Below, piece by piece: positions 46,492 through 55,149 of a stretch of 64,000 nt of DNA. A program made the translations under genes and the position numbers. Position 1 is the stretch's first letter; each line of letters opens with the position of its first letter. The notes under the pieces were generated by a model. That model made no database searches. It was not told the DNA's origin and was given only the letters and a program-made list of their open reading frames with translations. The stretch comes from Devosia ginsengisoli (lineage in GTDB: Bacteria; Pseudomonadota; Alphaproteobacteria; Rhizobiales; Devosiaceae): assembly GCF_007859655.1 (NCBI RefSeq), contig NZ_CP042304.1, forward strand, positions 4,032,501-4,096,500. Direction: 5' to 3'.

Positions 46492-48272
46492 CCGATATAC
46501 CAGTCACGCCCCCGGCCGCCCGCAAGCGCCGCAGCAATTGGCAATTGCTGATGGCCAACCGCCTCGCCGCGGCGGGCCTGTTCCTCTTCGGCTTCATCGT
46601 GGTTGTGGCCCTGCTGGCACCCATCCTGCCCATGCCCAACCCTGACATAACCGACCAGCCCAATCGCCTGCTGCCCCCGCTCAGCGCCGGCCACCTGTTC
46701 GGCACCGATCATCTGGGTCGCGACATCCTCTCGCGCCTCATCTGGGGCACCCAGGTCTCGCTGCTGGTCGGCATCAGCGCAACGGCGCTAGCGGCCCTGT
46801 TCGGCTCGCTCATCGGCCTCGTCGCCGGCTACACCCGCGGCGCGACCGACAGCGTGCTCATGCGCTTCGTCGATATGCTGATGGCCTTCCCCTATATCCT
46901 ATTGGCCATTGCCATCGTCGCGGCGCTCGGCCCCGGCCTGCTCAACGCACTCTACGCCATCGCCATCGTCAATATCCCCTTCTTCGCCCGCAATATCCGC
47001 GGCGTCACCGTCTCGATCCGCAATCGCGAATTCGTCGATGCCGCCCGCCTCTCCGGCAAGAGCCATGCGGCCATCCTCTTCACCGAAGTGCTGCCCAATG
47101 TGCTGCCGGTCATCGTCATCACCATGTCCACCACGGTGGGCTGGATGATCCTCGAAACCGCCGGCCTCTCCTTCCTCGGGCTCGGCGCCCAGCCGCCGAC
47201 CTCCGATCTCGGCTCCATGCTCGGCCAGGCCCGCGCCCAGCTTTTCACTGCTCCCCATGCCTCCATCGTGCCCGGCATCATGATCTTTATCCTGGTCATG
47301 AGCATCAACCTGCTCGGCGACGGCATCCGCGACGTGCTCGACCCGCGCCTGCGCTCCGGTGCGCTCGACCGACCCATGCCGGTCACCCGCATCGACCGCA
47401 AGACCGTGCCCGCCCCGACCCTGTCCGATGCCCCGGCTCTGGTGGTCGAAAACCTCTCCACCGGCTTCGACACCGGCGACACCATCACCCCGGCAATCCG
47501 CGACATCAGCTTCCGCCTCGGCAAGGGCGAATGCCTCGGCCTGATCGGGGAAAGCGGCTCCGGCAAATCCGTCACGGCCCTGTCGCTCATGGGCCTCGTC
47601 GCCTCCCCTCCTGGCGTCATCACCGATGGCGCTGTCTATATCGAGGGCAGGGACGTGCTGTCCCTGCGCGAGCAGCAACTGATCGGGCTGCGCGGTGCCC
47701 GCGTGGCCTATGTGTTCCAGGATCCCCTGACCACTTTGCATCCGCTTTTCGTGGTGGGCGACCAGATCGCCGAAGCCATCCTCGCGCACAATCCGGTGGG
47801 CAGGCAGGCCGCCCATGCCCGCGCCGTCGCTCTCATGGAGACGGTCGGCATCCGCGACGCGGCCAGCCGCGCCAGTGCCTATCCGCATGAGCTTTCCGGT
47901 GGCCAGCGCCAGCGTATCGGCATCGCCATGGCCCTCGCCAACGACCCCGACATCATCATCGCCGATGAGCCCACCACCGCGCTCGACGTCACGGTGCAGG
48001 CCCGCATTCTCGAATTGCTGCAACAGCTTCGCCGCGAGCGCGGCCTGGCCCTCCTGCTCATCACCCACGATTTCGGTGTCGTCGCGCAGGTCTGCGACCG
48101 CGTTGCCGTGATGAAGAATGGCGAGATCGTCGAACAGGGCGATACCCAGGCTATCCTGCGCGATCCGCAGCACGACTATACCAGGCGTCTCATCGCCTGC
48201 GTGCCCGAACTCGGCGAAGGCCATGGCTTCCTCGATCGTGTCCGTCCGCTCTTCCCGGAGGCACGTCCATGA
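46488..48272 (+). CDS. Dipeptide ABC transporter permease-ATPase fusion (DppC-DppD type)
   Basis: 594 residues that join two subunits in one chain. Residues about 1-290 form the DppC permease: [21 protein letters not shown], six membrane segments, the EAA loop [20 protein letters not shown], and the ending [14 protein letters not shown]. After a linker of about 25 residues, residues about 315-594 form the DppD ATPase: Walker A GESGSGKS begins near 354, signature [15 protein letters not shown], Walker [13 protein letters not shown]. Such permease/ATP-binding fusions are a known minor arrangement in this family. There is no stop or frame break at the join. It starts within the DppB stop and overlaps the DppF gene by 4 bases. 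Confidence 0.92.
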
Positions 48273-49078
48273 GCGACAACGCCGTCGAAATCCGCGATCT
48301 GGTCAAGACCTTCGGTGGCGGCCGCAGCCTTTTCGGCCGGAAGGCCAGCGAGATACACGCCGTCCGCAGCATTTCCCTCGATCTCGGGCGCGGCGAAACC
48401 CTGGGCATTGTCGGGGAAAGCGGCTCGGGCAAATCCACGCTGGCCCGCATGCTGGTCGGCCTCGAACGCCCGACAGCCGGCACCATGGTCATCGACGGCA
48501 AGCCATGGGCCGATCTGGCCGCGTCCGGTTCCCGCGCCTTTGGCCGCGCCATCCAATATGTATTTCAGGACCCGGTGGCCTCGCTCAATCCGCGCAAGAC
48601 CATTGGCGACATTCTCGACGTGCCGCTGCGCCTGCTCTGCAATTACGACCGCGCCCGCCGTCAGGCCCGCAAGCGCGAGCTGGTCGACGCCGTGCAGATG
48701 CCCGCTGACACGCTCGATCGCTATCCGCACGAATTTTCCGGCGGCCAGGCGCAGCGCATCGCCATTGCCCGCGCCCTTGCCGCCGAAGCCCGCATTCTCG
48801 TGCTCGACGAGCCGGTCAGTGCGCTTGATGTCTCGGTGCAGGCCCAGGTCCTGCTGCTGTTGCAACAGCTCCGCGACGACCTTGGCCTGTCCTATCTCTT
48901 CATCAGCCACGATCTGGCCGTGGTGGAATCGATTTCCGATCGCGTCGCCGTCATGTATCTCGGGGAAGTGGTGGAGAGCGGACCGGCGGCCCAGCTTTTT
49001 GCCGACCCGCAGCATGACTATACGCGGTCGCTCATTGTCAGCGCCCCGCGCCTTACCGCACCGGACAGCGCCCTATGA
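48269..49078 (+). CDS. Dipeptide ABC transporter ATP-binding protein (DppF type)
   Basis: 269 residues. Walker [10 protein letters not shown], signature FSGGQAQRIAIARAL, Walker B ILVLDEPVSALDVSVQ, and H-loop SHDLAVVESISD are complete. The N-terminal DDLVKTFGGG-like start and the loop with ASLNPRKTIGDIL are DppF features. It pairs with the ATPase domain of the fusion protein. It overlaps both neighbours by 4 bases. Confidence 0.94.
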   Translation: MSDNAVEIRDLVKTFGGGRSLFGRKASEIHAVRSISLDLGRGETLGIVGESGSGKSTLARMLVGLERPTAGTMVIDGKPWADLAASGSRAFGRAIQYVFQDPVASLNPRKTIGDILDVPLRLLCNYDRARRQARKRELVDAVQMPADTLDRYPHEFSGGQAQRIAIARALAAEARILVLDEPVSALDVSVQAQVLLLLQQLRDDLGLSYLFISHDLAVVESISDRVAVMYLGEVVESGPAAQLFADPQHDYTRSLIVSAPRLTAPDSAL

Positions 49079-49890
49079 GCTTGCATGACCCCATCGATCC
49101 ACCTGCGCGCGCCGGGCGCCCGCGCCGCAAGCGCACCGATGAAATCGTCGATGCCATCAAGCGCATGATCGTCGAACATGGCCTCGGCCCCGGCGACCGT
49201 CTCCCGCAGGAGCGCGACTTGATCTCCCAGTTTGCCGCCAGCAAGGGCACGGTGCGCGAGGCGCTCAAGGCGCTCGAAGTCCAGGGGTTGATTTCCGTGC
49301 GCACCGGCCCGGGCGGCGGCGCCTTCATCGAGCGCATGTCGGAGGGCAGGGCCATGAGCCTGCTCTCCAACTTCCTCTTTGCCAAGAATCTGTCGATCGC
49401 CAATATCTACGAGATGCGCAAAGTGCTGGAGCCGCAACTGGCAGCCAGCGCCACCCCGCATATCGATGAGGCCGGTCTCAAGCGCCTCGAGGCTATCATC
49501 AAGATTTACGACCACGAACCGGCCGACGCGACCGAGCGTTGGAACCAGCGCATGGCGGAGCTGGATTTTCATGGCGTCGTCGCCGAATATTCCGACAATC
49601 CCATCCTCGCCTTCACCTGCCGCTTCCTGCAGCGCTTGCTCAAGGAACTCACCATCGCGCAGGATATCTATGTCCAGCCCGAGCCGGTGTCCCGCGCCAG
49701 CGGCATCCAGCACCAGCGCGACCTCATCGCCGCGATGCGGGCGCGTGACGCCGCCGCCGCGGCCGCCATTCTCGCCGCGCATATGGACGAAGCCGAAAAG
49801 CACATGCTGGGCCTTCAGGCCGAATTGGTGGATCGCTTCCTCATCGAGGAGGCCGCACCGGCACCCGCCAGAAAGCGCCGCACCGCATGA
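49075..49890 (+). CDS. GntR-family regulator (FadR subfamily, FCD domain)
   Basis: 271 residues. The helix-turn-helix is in RLPQERDLISQFAASKGTVREALKALE, preceded by an Arg/Lys/Pro-rich tail (PARAGRPRRKRTDE), and the wing is RTGPGGGAF. The FCD domain follows, with NIYEMRKVLEPQLAASA and the later RMAELDFHGVVAEYS and AAHMDEAEKHML carrying metal-binding residues. It is encoded inside the dipeptide operon (4-base overlaps on both sides) and is the best candidate for binding the palindromes at 43682-43726, controlling the operon and DUF1028 together. Confidence 0.9.
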   Translation: MSLHDPIDPPARAGRPRRKRTDEIVDAIKRMIVEHGLGPGDRLPQERDLISQFAASKGTVREALKALEVQGLISVRTGPGGGAFIERMSEGRAMSLLSNFLFAKNLSIANIYEMRKVLEPQLAASATPHIDEAGLKRLEAIIKIYDHEPADATERWNQRMAELDFHGVVAEYSDNPILAFTCRFLQRLLKELTIAQDIYVQPEPVSRASGIQHQRDLIAAMRARDAAAAAAILAAHMDEAEKHMLGLQAELVDRFLIEEAAPAPARKRRTA

Positions 49891-50927
49891 TCGATCAGGA
49901 TTATCTCCTCGGCCGCCTGCTTGACCTGGTCAACACCCCGAGCCCCGTCGGCATGACCGGCCGCGCCGTTTCCCTGGTGGAGTCCTGGCTGCGCGAGCTC
50001 GGCTATGCTCCCCAATATACCCGGCGCGGCGTGCTCTATGTCGAAGTCGGCGACGGGCCGCCCCGCCGCGCCCTGGCCGCCCATCTCGACACGCTCGGCG
50101 CCATGGTCACCGAACTCAAGCCCAATGGCCGGCTGGCTTTGCGCAATACCGGCACCTGGGCCGCACGCTTCGCCGAGGGTGCTCGCGTCACCATCTTCTC
50201 CGACCATGCCGAACACCGCGGCACCATCCTGCCGCTCAAGGCCTCCGGCCATCGCTTCAATACCGAGGTCGACACCCAGCCCGCCGACTGGGACAATCTC
50301 GAAATCCGTGTCGACGCCGTGCTCCCCGGCCGCGACGCCCTTGTCGCTGCCGGCTTCAATGTCGGCGACATGGTCGCGGTGGACGCCCAGCCCGAAGTGG
50401 TGGACGGGTTCATCGTCTCCCGCCATCTCGATGACAAGGCTGGCTGCGCCACGCTCCTGGCCGTCCTCAAAGCCATCGCCGAAGGCCAGGTGAAAGTCGC
50501 TGTGCCCTTCCAGGCCATGTTCACCATTGCCGAGGAGATCGGCATCGGCGGCACGCATGGCTTCGGTCCCGAGGTCGAGGAACTGCTCGCCATCGACAAT
50601 GCCGTCACGGCCCCGAACCAGACCTCGCGCGACGACTCGGTGACGATCGCCATGCGTGATCGCCAAGGCCCGTTTGATGCGCAAATGACAAGGTCAATGC
50701 TAACAGTCTGTCAACGCGAAGGCATCAAGTGTGAACGCGATACCTTCCGCCATTACCGCTCCGACAGCGCCGCCGCCGTCGAGGCCGGATGGGACATCCG
50801 CGTCGGCCTGGTCTGCTTTTCCCTCGACAGTTCCCACGGTTGGGAACGCACCCACATGGCGTCTCTTGTCGCGCTGGGCCGGCTGCTGATCGGCTACCTG
50901 GAAACCGACCTCACCCCTGTAGCCTGA
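49887..50927 (+). CDS. M42-family metallopeptidase (glutamyl aminopeptidase type)
   Basis: 346 residues. Metal-site motifs are AAHLDTLG (His66, Asp68), SRHLDDKAG, AEEIGIGGTHG and the C-terminal SLDSSHGWERTHM, an order found in M42 peptidases and in the related peptidase of the NAGGN osmoprotectant system. ERTH takes the place of the usual final metal His. It should cleave N-terminal residues of peptides or N-acyl/amide dipeptides in the cytoplasm. As the last gene of the dipeptide-transport operon it probably processes the imported compound. The ATGA overlap with the regulator supports cotranscription. Confidence 0.87.
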   Translation: MIDQDYLLGRLLDLVNTPSPVGMTGRAVSLVESWLRELGYAPQYTRRGVLYVEVGDGPPRRALAAHLDTLGAMVTELKPNGRLALRNTGTWAARFAEGARVTIFSDHAEHRGTILPLKASGHRFNTEVDTQPADWDNLEIRVDAVLPGRDALVAAGFNVGDMVAVDAQPEVVDGFIVSRHLDDKAGCATLLAVLKAIAEGQVKVAVPFQAMFTIAEEIGIGGTHGFGPEVEELLAIDNAVTAPNQTSRDDSVTIAMRDRQGPFDAQMTRSMLTVCQREGIKCERDTFRHYRSDSAAAVEAGWDIRVGLVCFSLDSSHGWERTHMASLVALGRLLIGYLETDLTPVA

Positions 50928-50962
50928 CCAGCCAAAAGCGGAAAACCACCTTGACAGCTGCT

Positions 50963-51001
50963 TGAGAAAAGGGTTTCTCATGATGAGAAAACGCTTTTCC
51001 T
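50963..51001 (+). promoter_or_regulatory. Tandem LacI-type boxes before the arabinofuranosidase operon
   Basis: Box 1 (50963-50980) is TGAGAAA-N4-TTTCTCA with perfect 7-base arms. Box 2 (50984-51001) starts with the same TGAGAAA but has the weaker right arm TTTTCCT; its core GAAAACGCTTTTC (50987-50999) is a perfect 5-base-arm palindrome with CG centre. They are 21 bases apart, two helix turns. Between them TTTCTCATGATGAGAAA (50974-50990) is also palindromic. Two dimers could bind side by side on one face. Confidence 0.65.
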
Positions 51002-51013
51002 TCAGGTGACGAC

Positions 51014-52027
51014 TTGGCCTTGGCTTCAACGAAGCGCGTGCGCATCTACGACGTTGCACAGGCGGCGGGCGTCAGTATTGCGACCGCATCCAAGGCCCTG
51101 AACGATACCGGCCGGATGACCGAAGAGACCCGCTCCCGCGTCAAGGCGGCCGCGAACAGCCTGGGTTTCCGGCCCAATGCCATGGCCCGCGCCCTGATTC
51201 AGCGCCGGACCTTTACCGTCGGGCTGCTGACCAATGACACCTATGGTCGTTTCACCCTGCCATTGATGGCCGGCGTCTCCGAACAGCTGGTGGACCATGG
51301 CGTCTCCGTCTTCCTCTGCTCGATCGAGGACGACCCGGCGCTGGCCAAAATTCACGTCGATGCCATGCTGGACAAGCAGGTGGACGGCATTATCGCCTCG
51401 GGCAAGCGCATCGACCGCCGGCTGCCGGTGGACCTGTCACAGCTCGACATTCCCGTGGTCTACGCCTTTACCGACGGGCCCGAGGATGCGGTGACGCTGG
51501 TCTCGGATGACTATCAGGGCTCGATGCAGGCCATGCAATGGCTGCGCGAATTGGGGCGCAGCCGGATCGTCCATGTGACCGGCCCGCAGACCTTTGCCTC
51601 GGTCGGCGAGCGTGCCCGCGCCTATCACGCGGTTCAGGGGGGCGATGGCCTCGTCATGCATGGCAGCTGGTCGGAAGCCTGGGGCCACGAGGCCGTAGCC
51701 CGGCTCTGGGCGCGCAAGGGCGATACGCCCGACGCCATCTTTTGCGGCAATGACCAGATAGCCCGGGGCGTAGTCGATGCCTTGCGCGAGCGCGGCCTCG
51801 ATGTGCCCGGGGATGTGTCGGTGATCGGCTTCGACAATTGGGAAATCGTGGCCGCAGCCACGCGCCCACCGCTGACCACGGTCGATATGAATCTCAAGGA
51901 ACTCGGTAGGGAGGCCGGACGCCTGGTGTTGGCGCTGGCCGAGGGAAAAGCCGTGGAGCCTGGCGTGCGCAAGCTGCCGTGCCAGCTCGTGGTGCGAGAA
52001 TCCTGCGGGGGTGGTCTCCGCAGCTAG
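51014..52027 (+). CDS. LacI-family transcriptional regulator
   Basis: 337 residues. The helix-turn-helix and hinge are textbook: RVRIYDVAQAAGVSIATASKAL, then TRSRVKAAANSLGFRPNAMARAL. The sugar-binding domain ends DVPGDVSVIGFDNWEIVAAATRPPLTTV and MNLKELGREAGRLVLAL, both standard. The start is a TTG at 51014 with AGGTGA before it (TTG at 51020 is an alternative). It is the first gene of an operon that continues with a sugar transporter and an arabinofuranosidase, so a sugar released by the enzyme is the likely inducer. It is expected to bind the boxes at 50963-51001. Confidence 0.9.
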   Translation: MALASTKRVRIYDVAQAAGVSIATASKALNDTGRMTEETRSRVKAAANSLGFRPNAMARALIQRRTFTVGLLTNDTYGRFTLPLMAGVSEQLVDHGVSVFLCSIEDDPALAKIHVDAMLDKQVDGIIASGKRIDRRLPVDLSQLDIPVVYAFTDGPEDAVTLVSDDYQGSMQAMQWLRELGRSRIVHVTGPQTFASVGERARAYHAVQGGDGLVMHGSWSEAWGHEAVARLWARKGDTPDAIFCGNDQIARGVVDALRERGLDVPGDVSVIGFDNWEIVAAATRPPLTTVDMNLKELGREAGRLVLALAEGKAVEPGVRKLPCQLVVRESCGGGLRS

Positions 52028-52073
52028 AACGCAAGGGCCGGCGTACTGGTCCACAATCGGGAGGAGTGAAATC

Positions 52074-53312
52074 ATGATCCGCAAACTACTGGCAGCGGCC
52101 AGTGTTGCTTCCCTGTGCCTCGTGTCGACCGCAATGGCCCAGGAAACCATCAATATGTGGGTGCGTACCGGCATCGGCACCGCCTTCACCTCGCTGGCTG
52201 ACGCCTACAATGCCAGCCACGAGAACCAGATCGCGCTGACGGAAGTGCCTTTCGCCGAACTGGTGCAGAAATATGCCACGGCCATTGCCGGCGGGCAGGC
52301 GCCGGACGCCCTGTCGCTGGACCTGATCTATACCCCGGCCTTCGCGGCCGCCGGACAGTTGCAGGACCTGACCGACTGGGCCAAGGGGCTAGACTATTTC
52401 GACAGCCTGTCGCCCTCGCACGTGACCCTGGGCACCTATGAAGACAAGGTCTATGGCCTACCCCTGCTGGTCGAGACCTCGGTTCTGGCCTGGAACAAGG
52501 GCCTCTACGAACAGGCCGGGCTCGATCCCGAAAAGGCACCGGCCAACTGGGCGGAAGTCGAAGCCAATGCCGAGGCTATAAGGGCCCTGGGCGGTGATAA
52601 TTACGGCTTCTATTTCTCCGGCGGCTCCTGCGGCGGCTGCATGATCTTCACCTTCACCCCGCTGGTCTGGGCCTCGGGCGCCGACATCCTTTCCGAGGAT
52701 GGGCAGACGGCAACCCTCGATACCCCGCAGATGCGGGCGGCGGTGGATATCTACCGGTCCATGGTCGAAAAGGACCTGGTTCCGGAAAGCTCGGCGACCG
52801 ACAATGGCGTCAACTTCCTGAGCTTTACCAATGGCAAGATCGGCCATCAGAGCCTGGGCGCCTTCGCCATCGGCACGCTGGTTAACGACTACCCGGATAT
52901 CGACTTTGGCGTGACGATGATCCCGGGCGTCGATGGTGGCACCTCGTCCTTTGCCGGCGGCGACAATATCGTCGTCACCAAGGATACGCCGCGCCTTGCC
53001 GCCGTGCAGGAATTCATCGAGTTCGCCTATTCGCCGGAAGGCCAGAAGATCCTGGCCGAAAACGGCTCGCTGCCGACGCGCTCCGACATCGCCGCGCAGA
53101 CGCTCGAGGGGCTCGATCCGCGCCTGCAGGTCGCTGTTGACGCCATCGCCGTGGCCAAGACGCCCTATACGCTGCTGTTCAACGACCTGATCAACAGCGC
53201 CAACGGGCCCTGGGCAACCTTCACCAATGCCGCCATCTATGGCGACGATGTGGATGGCGCCTTCGCCAATGCACAGGCCGAGATGCAGTCGATCATCGAC
53301 AACGCACCCTGA
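52074..53312 (+). CDS. Sugar ABC transporter substrate-binding protein (family 1)
   Basis: 412 residues. The start at 52074 has GGGAGGAG upstream. A signal peptide of about 23 residues ends STAMAQ. The mature protein shows ETINMWVRTGIGTAF, LVEKY-type LVQKYATAIAGGQAPD, KVYGLPLLVETSVLAWNKGLYEQAGL and FSPEGQ-like AYSPEGQKILAENGS, all family 1. Two or more Cys are clustered in GGSCGGCM. It follows the LacI gene by 46 bases and is followed by a hairpin before the permeases. The neighbouring GH127 enzyme suggests arabino-oligosaccharides or arabinose. Confidence 0.93.
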   Translation: MIRKLLAAASVASLCLVSTAMAQETINMWVRTGIGTAFTSLADAYNASHENQIALTEVPFAELVQKYATAIAGGQAPDALSLDLIYTPAFAAAGQLQDLTDWAKGLDYFDSLSPSHVTLGTYEDKVYGLPLLVETSVLAWNKGLYEQAGLDPEKAPANWAEVEANAEAIRALGGDNYGFYFSGGSCGGCMIFTFTPLVWASGADILSEDGQTATLDTPQMRAAVDIYRSMVEKDLVPESSATDNGVNFLSFTNGKIGHQSLGAFAIGTLVNDYPDIDFGVTMIPGVDGGTSSFAGGDNIVVTKDTPRLAAVQEFIEFAYSPEGQKILAENGSLPTRSDIAAQTLEGLDPRLQVAVDAIAVAKTPYTLLFNDLINSANGPWATFTNAAIYGDDVDGAFANAQAEMQSIIDNAP

Positions 53313-53320
53313 CAGGAAAA

Positions 53321-53342
53321 GCGGGAGGCTTCGGCCTCCCGC
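53321..53342 (+). terminator. Intra-operon hairpin between sugar-binding protein and permease genes
   Basis: Perfect 9-base stem GCGGGAGGC/GCCTCCCGC around a TTCG tetraloop, an especially stable fold, 8 bases after the stop codon. No T run follows. It probably stabilises the binding-protein mRNA or partly ends transcription. Confidence 0.65.
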
Positions 53343-53362
53343 CTCGCCAACCGGATCCAGCC

Positions 53363-54286
53363 ATGTCTATCACCGCCGCCACGCCACTTGCGGTTGCCAA
53401 ACCCCGCCGACGCGCGCGTTCCAGCCGGCAATGGCAGGGGCTGCTCTACATCGCGCCGGCCATCGTTCTGGTAAAGATCTTCTTCGTCATCCCGGTGCTG
53501 TTCACCGTCTGGATGAGCTTTCACAACTGGCCGCTGCTGGGTGAGCCGAGCTGGATCGGGCTGGGCAACTACACGCGCATGTTCAGCGACACAAGGTTCT
53601 CGGCGGCGCTGAGTTTCACGGCCTATTACACCCTCATCGCCACCATCGCCATTTTTGCCCTGGCCTTTCCGCTGGCCCTCTTCGTGCAGAACGAGCGGCG
53701 CGGGGTCAGCGCCTATCGCACCATTTTCTTCATGCCGGTCGTTGTCGGCCTGGCCACGGCGTCACTGCTCTGGGTATGGCTCGCCAATGTCGATAGCGGG
53801 CTGTTCAGCCCCATATTGCGCATGTTCGGCGTCACCGGCCGCAGCGCCAATCTGCTGGCCACCTTCAACAATGCGTTTGCGACCATCATCGTCATGGTGG
53901 TGTGGAAGATCGTCGGCTTCACCATGATCATCCTGCTGACCGGGTTGCAATCCATCCCCGGCGACCTGACGGAAGCGGCCCGCATCGATGGCGCCAGCCG
54001 TTGGCAGCGGTTCCGGTTCCTGACCCTACCGCTGATGCGGCGCACCCTGGCGCTGGCGCTGATCCTGTCGGTGACCGGCTCGGTGCTGGCATTCGATCAG
54101 TTCTACATCATGACATCAGGCGGACCGCAGAACCGCATGATCTCGGTGGTCTATTACATCTTCAACCAGTCCTTCGTGTCGTTCCAGCTCGGCTATGGCT
54201 CGGCACTTTCGATCGTTCTGCTCGGCATCCTGGTCGCGCTCAGCATCGTTCAGCTCTGGCTGCTCCGCGTGGGAGACGACAAATGA
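53363..54286 (+). CDS. Sugar ABC transporter permease (MalF/UgpA type)
   Basis: 307 residues, with an Arg-rich cytoplasmic start (KPRRRARSSRQWQ) and six membrane segments from LLYIAPAIVLVKIFFVIPVL. The EAA loop is EAARIDGASRWQRFRFLTLP. FQFY-like TSGGPQNRMISVVYYIFNQSF near the end is family-typical. It overlaps the next permease gene by 4 bases. Confidence 0.93.
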   Translation: MSITAATPLAVAKPRRRARSSRQWQGLLYIAPAIVLVKIFFVIPVLFTVWMSFHNWPLLGEPSWIGLGNYTRMFSDTRFSAALSFTAYYTLIATIAIFALAFPLALFVQNERRGVSAYRTIFFMPVVVGLATASLLWVWLANVDSGLFSPILRMFGVTGRSANLLATFNNAFATIIVMVVWKIVGFTMIILLTGLQSIPGDLTEAARIDGASRWQRFRFLTLPLMRRTLALALILSVTGSVLAFDQFYIMTSGGPQNRMISVVYYIFNQSFVSFQLGYGSALSIVLLGILVALSIVQLWLLRVGDDK

Positions 54287-55149
54287 GCGCGGCGACAAAG
54301 CAGGCTCGCGCCCGGCGCAAGCTGTTTGGCGGCCTGGGCTTCCACGGCTTTGGCGTCATCGCCTCTTTCTTCTTCCTCGCCCCCTTCTTCTGGGCAGGCC
54401 TGTCCTCCCTGCGCAGCGGTAGCGAAGCGCAGACTCCGCCGCTTCCGCCATGGCCAACCAACGGCATCAGTTTCGACAGCTATGCCACGCTGGACAGTTT
54501 CGGCTCCGGCATCTGGCAGCACACATTGAACTCGCTGCTCGTGTCATTGAGCACAGTGGTGCTGACGGTCATCGTGTCGCTGCTGGCCGGCTACGGCTTC
54601 TCGCGCTACCGGTTTCCGTTCAAGAATGTCTTCTTCATCCTGATCATCGCCACGCTGATGATCCCGTTCCAGTCGATCCTGACGCCGCTCTTCATCATCC
54701 TGGCCCGGCTCGGCCTCAACAATTCGCTGGTCGGGCTGACCCTGGTCTATGTGACGCTGCAACTGCCCTTCTCGGTTTTCATGATGCGCAACGCCTTCGA
54801 TGCGGTGCCGCGCGAAATCGAGGAAGCGGCCCGGATCGATGGCGCGCGCGATATCAAGCTGCTGCTGCGGGTCCTGCTGCCACTGGTCATGCCGGGCGTC
54901 GCGACCGTGGCCATCTTCGCCTTCCTCAATGCCTGGAACGAGTTCCTGGCAGCGCTGATCCTGTTGTCCGACAATGACAAATACACCCTGCCAGTGCTGA
55001 TGACGGCGGTGCGCGCCGGACGGCTGGGTGCGATCAACTGGGGCGCGGTGCAGGCCGGCGTGATGGTCATGACCATCCCCTGCCTCATCATCTTCCTGCT
55101 TCTGCAACGCTACTACATGCGCGGCCTCATGGCCGGCGCCGTCAAATGA
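54283..55149 (+). CDS. Sugar ABC transporter permease (MalG/UgpE type)
   Basis: 288 residues from the ATG at 54283, which overlaps the previous stop. The EAA loop is EAARIDGARDIKLLLRVLLP, the preceding QLPFSVFMMRNAFDAVPREI is a strong family block, and the end [18 protein letters not shown] is the classic MalG terminus. Six hydrophobic segments are visible. It overlaps the GH127 gene by 4 bases, tying the enzyme directly to the transporter. Confidence 0.93.
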   Translation: MSAATKQARARRKLFGGLGFHGFGVIASFFFLAPFFWAGLSSLRSGSEAQTPPLPPWPTNGISFDSYATLDSFGSGIWQHTLNSLLVSLSTVVLTVIVSLLAGYGFSRYRFPFKNVFFILIIATLMIPFQSILTPLFIILARLGLNNSLVGLTLVYVTLQLPFSVFMMRNAFDAVPREIEEAARIDGARDIKLLLRVLLPLVMPGVATVAIFAFLNAWNEFLAALILLSDNDKYTLPVLMTAVRAGRLGAINWGAVQAGVMVMTIPCLIIFLLLQRYYMRGLMAGAVK

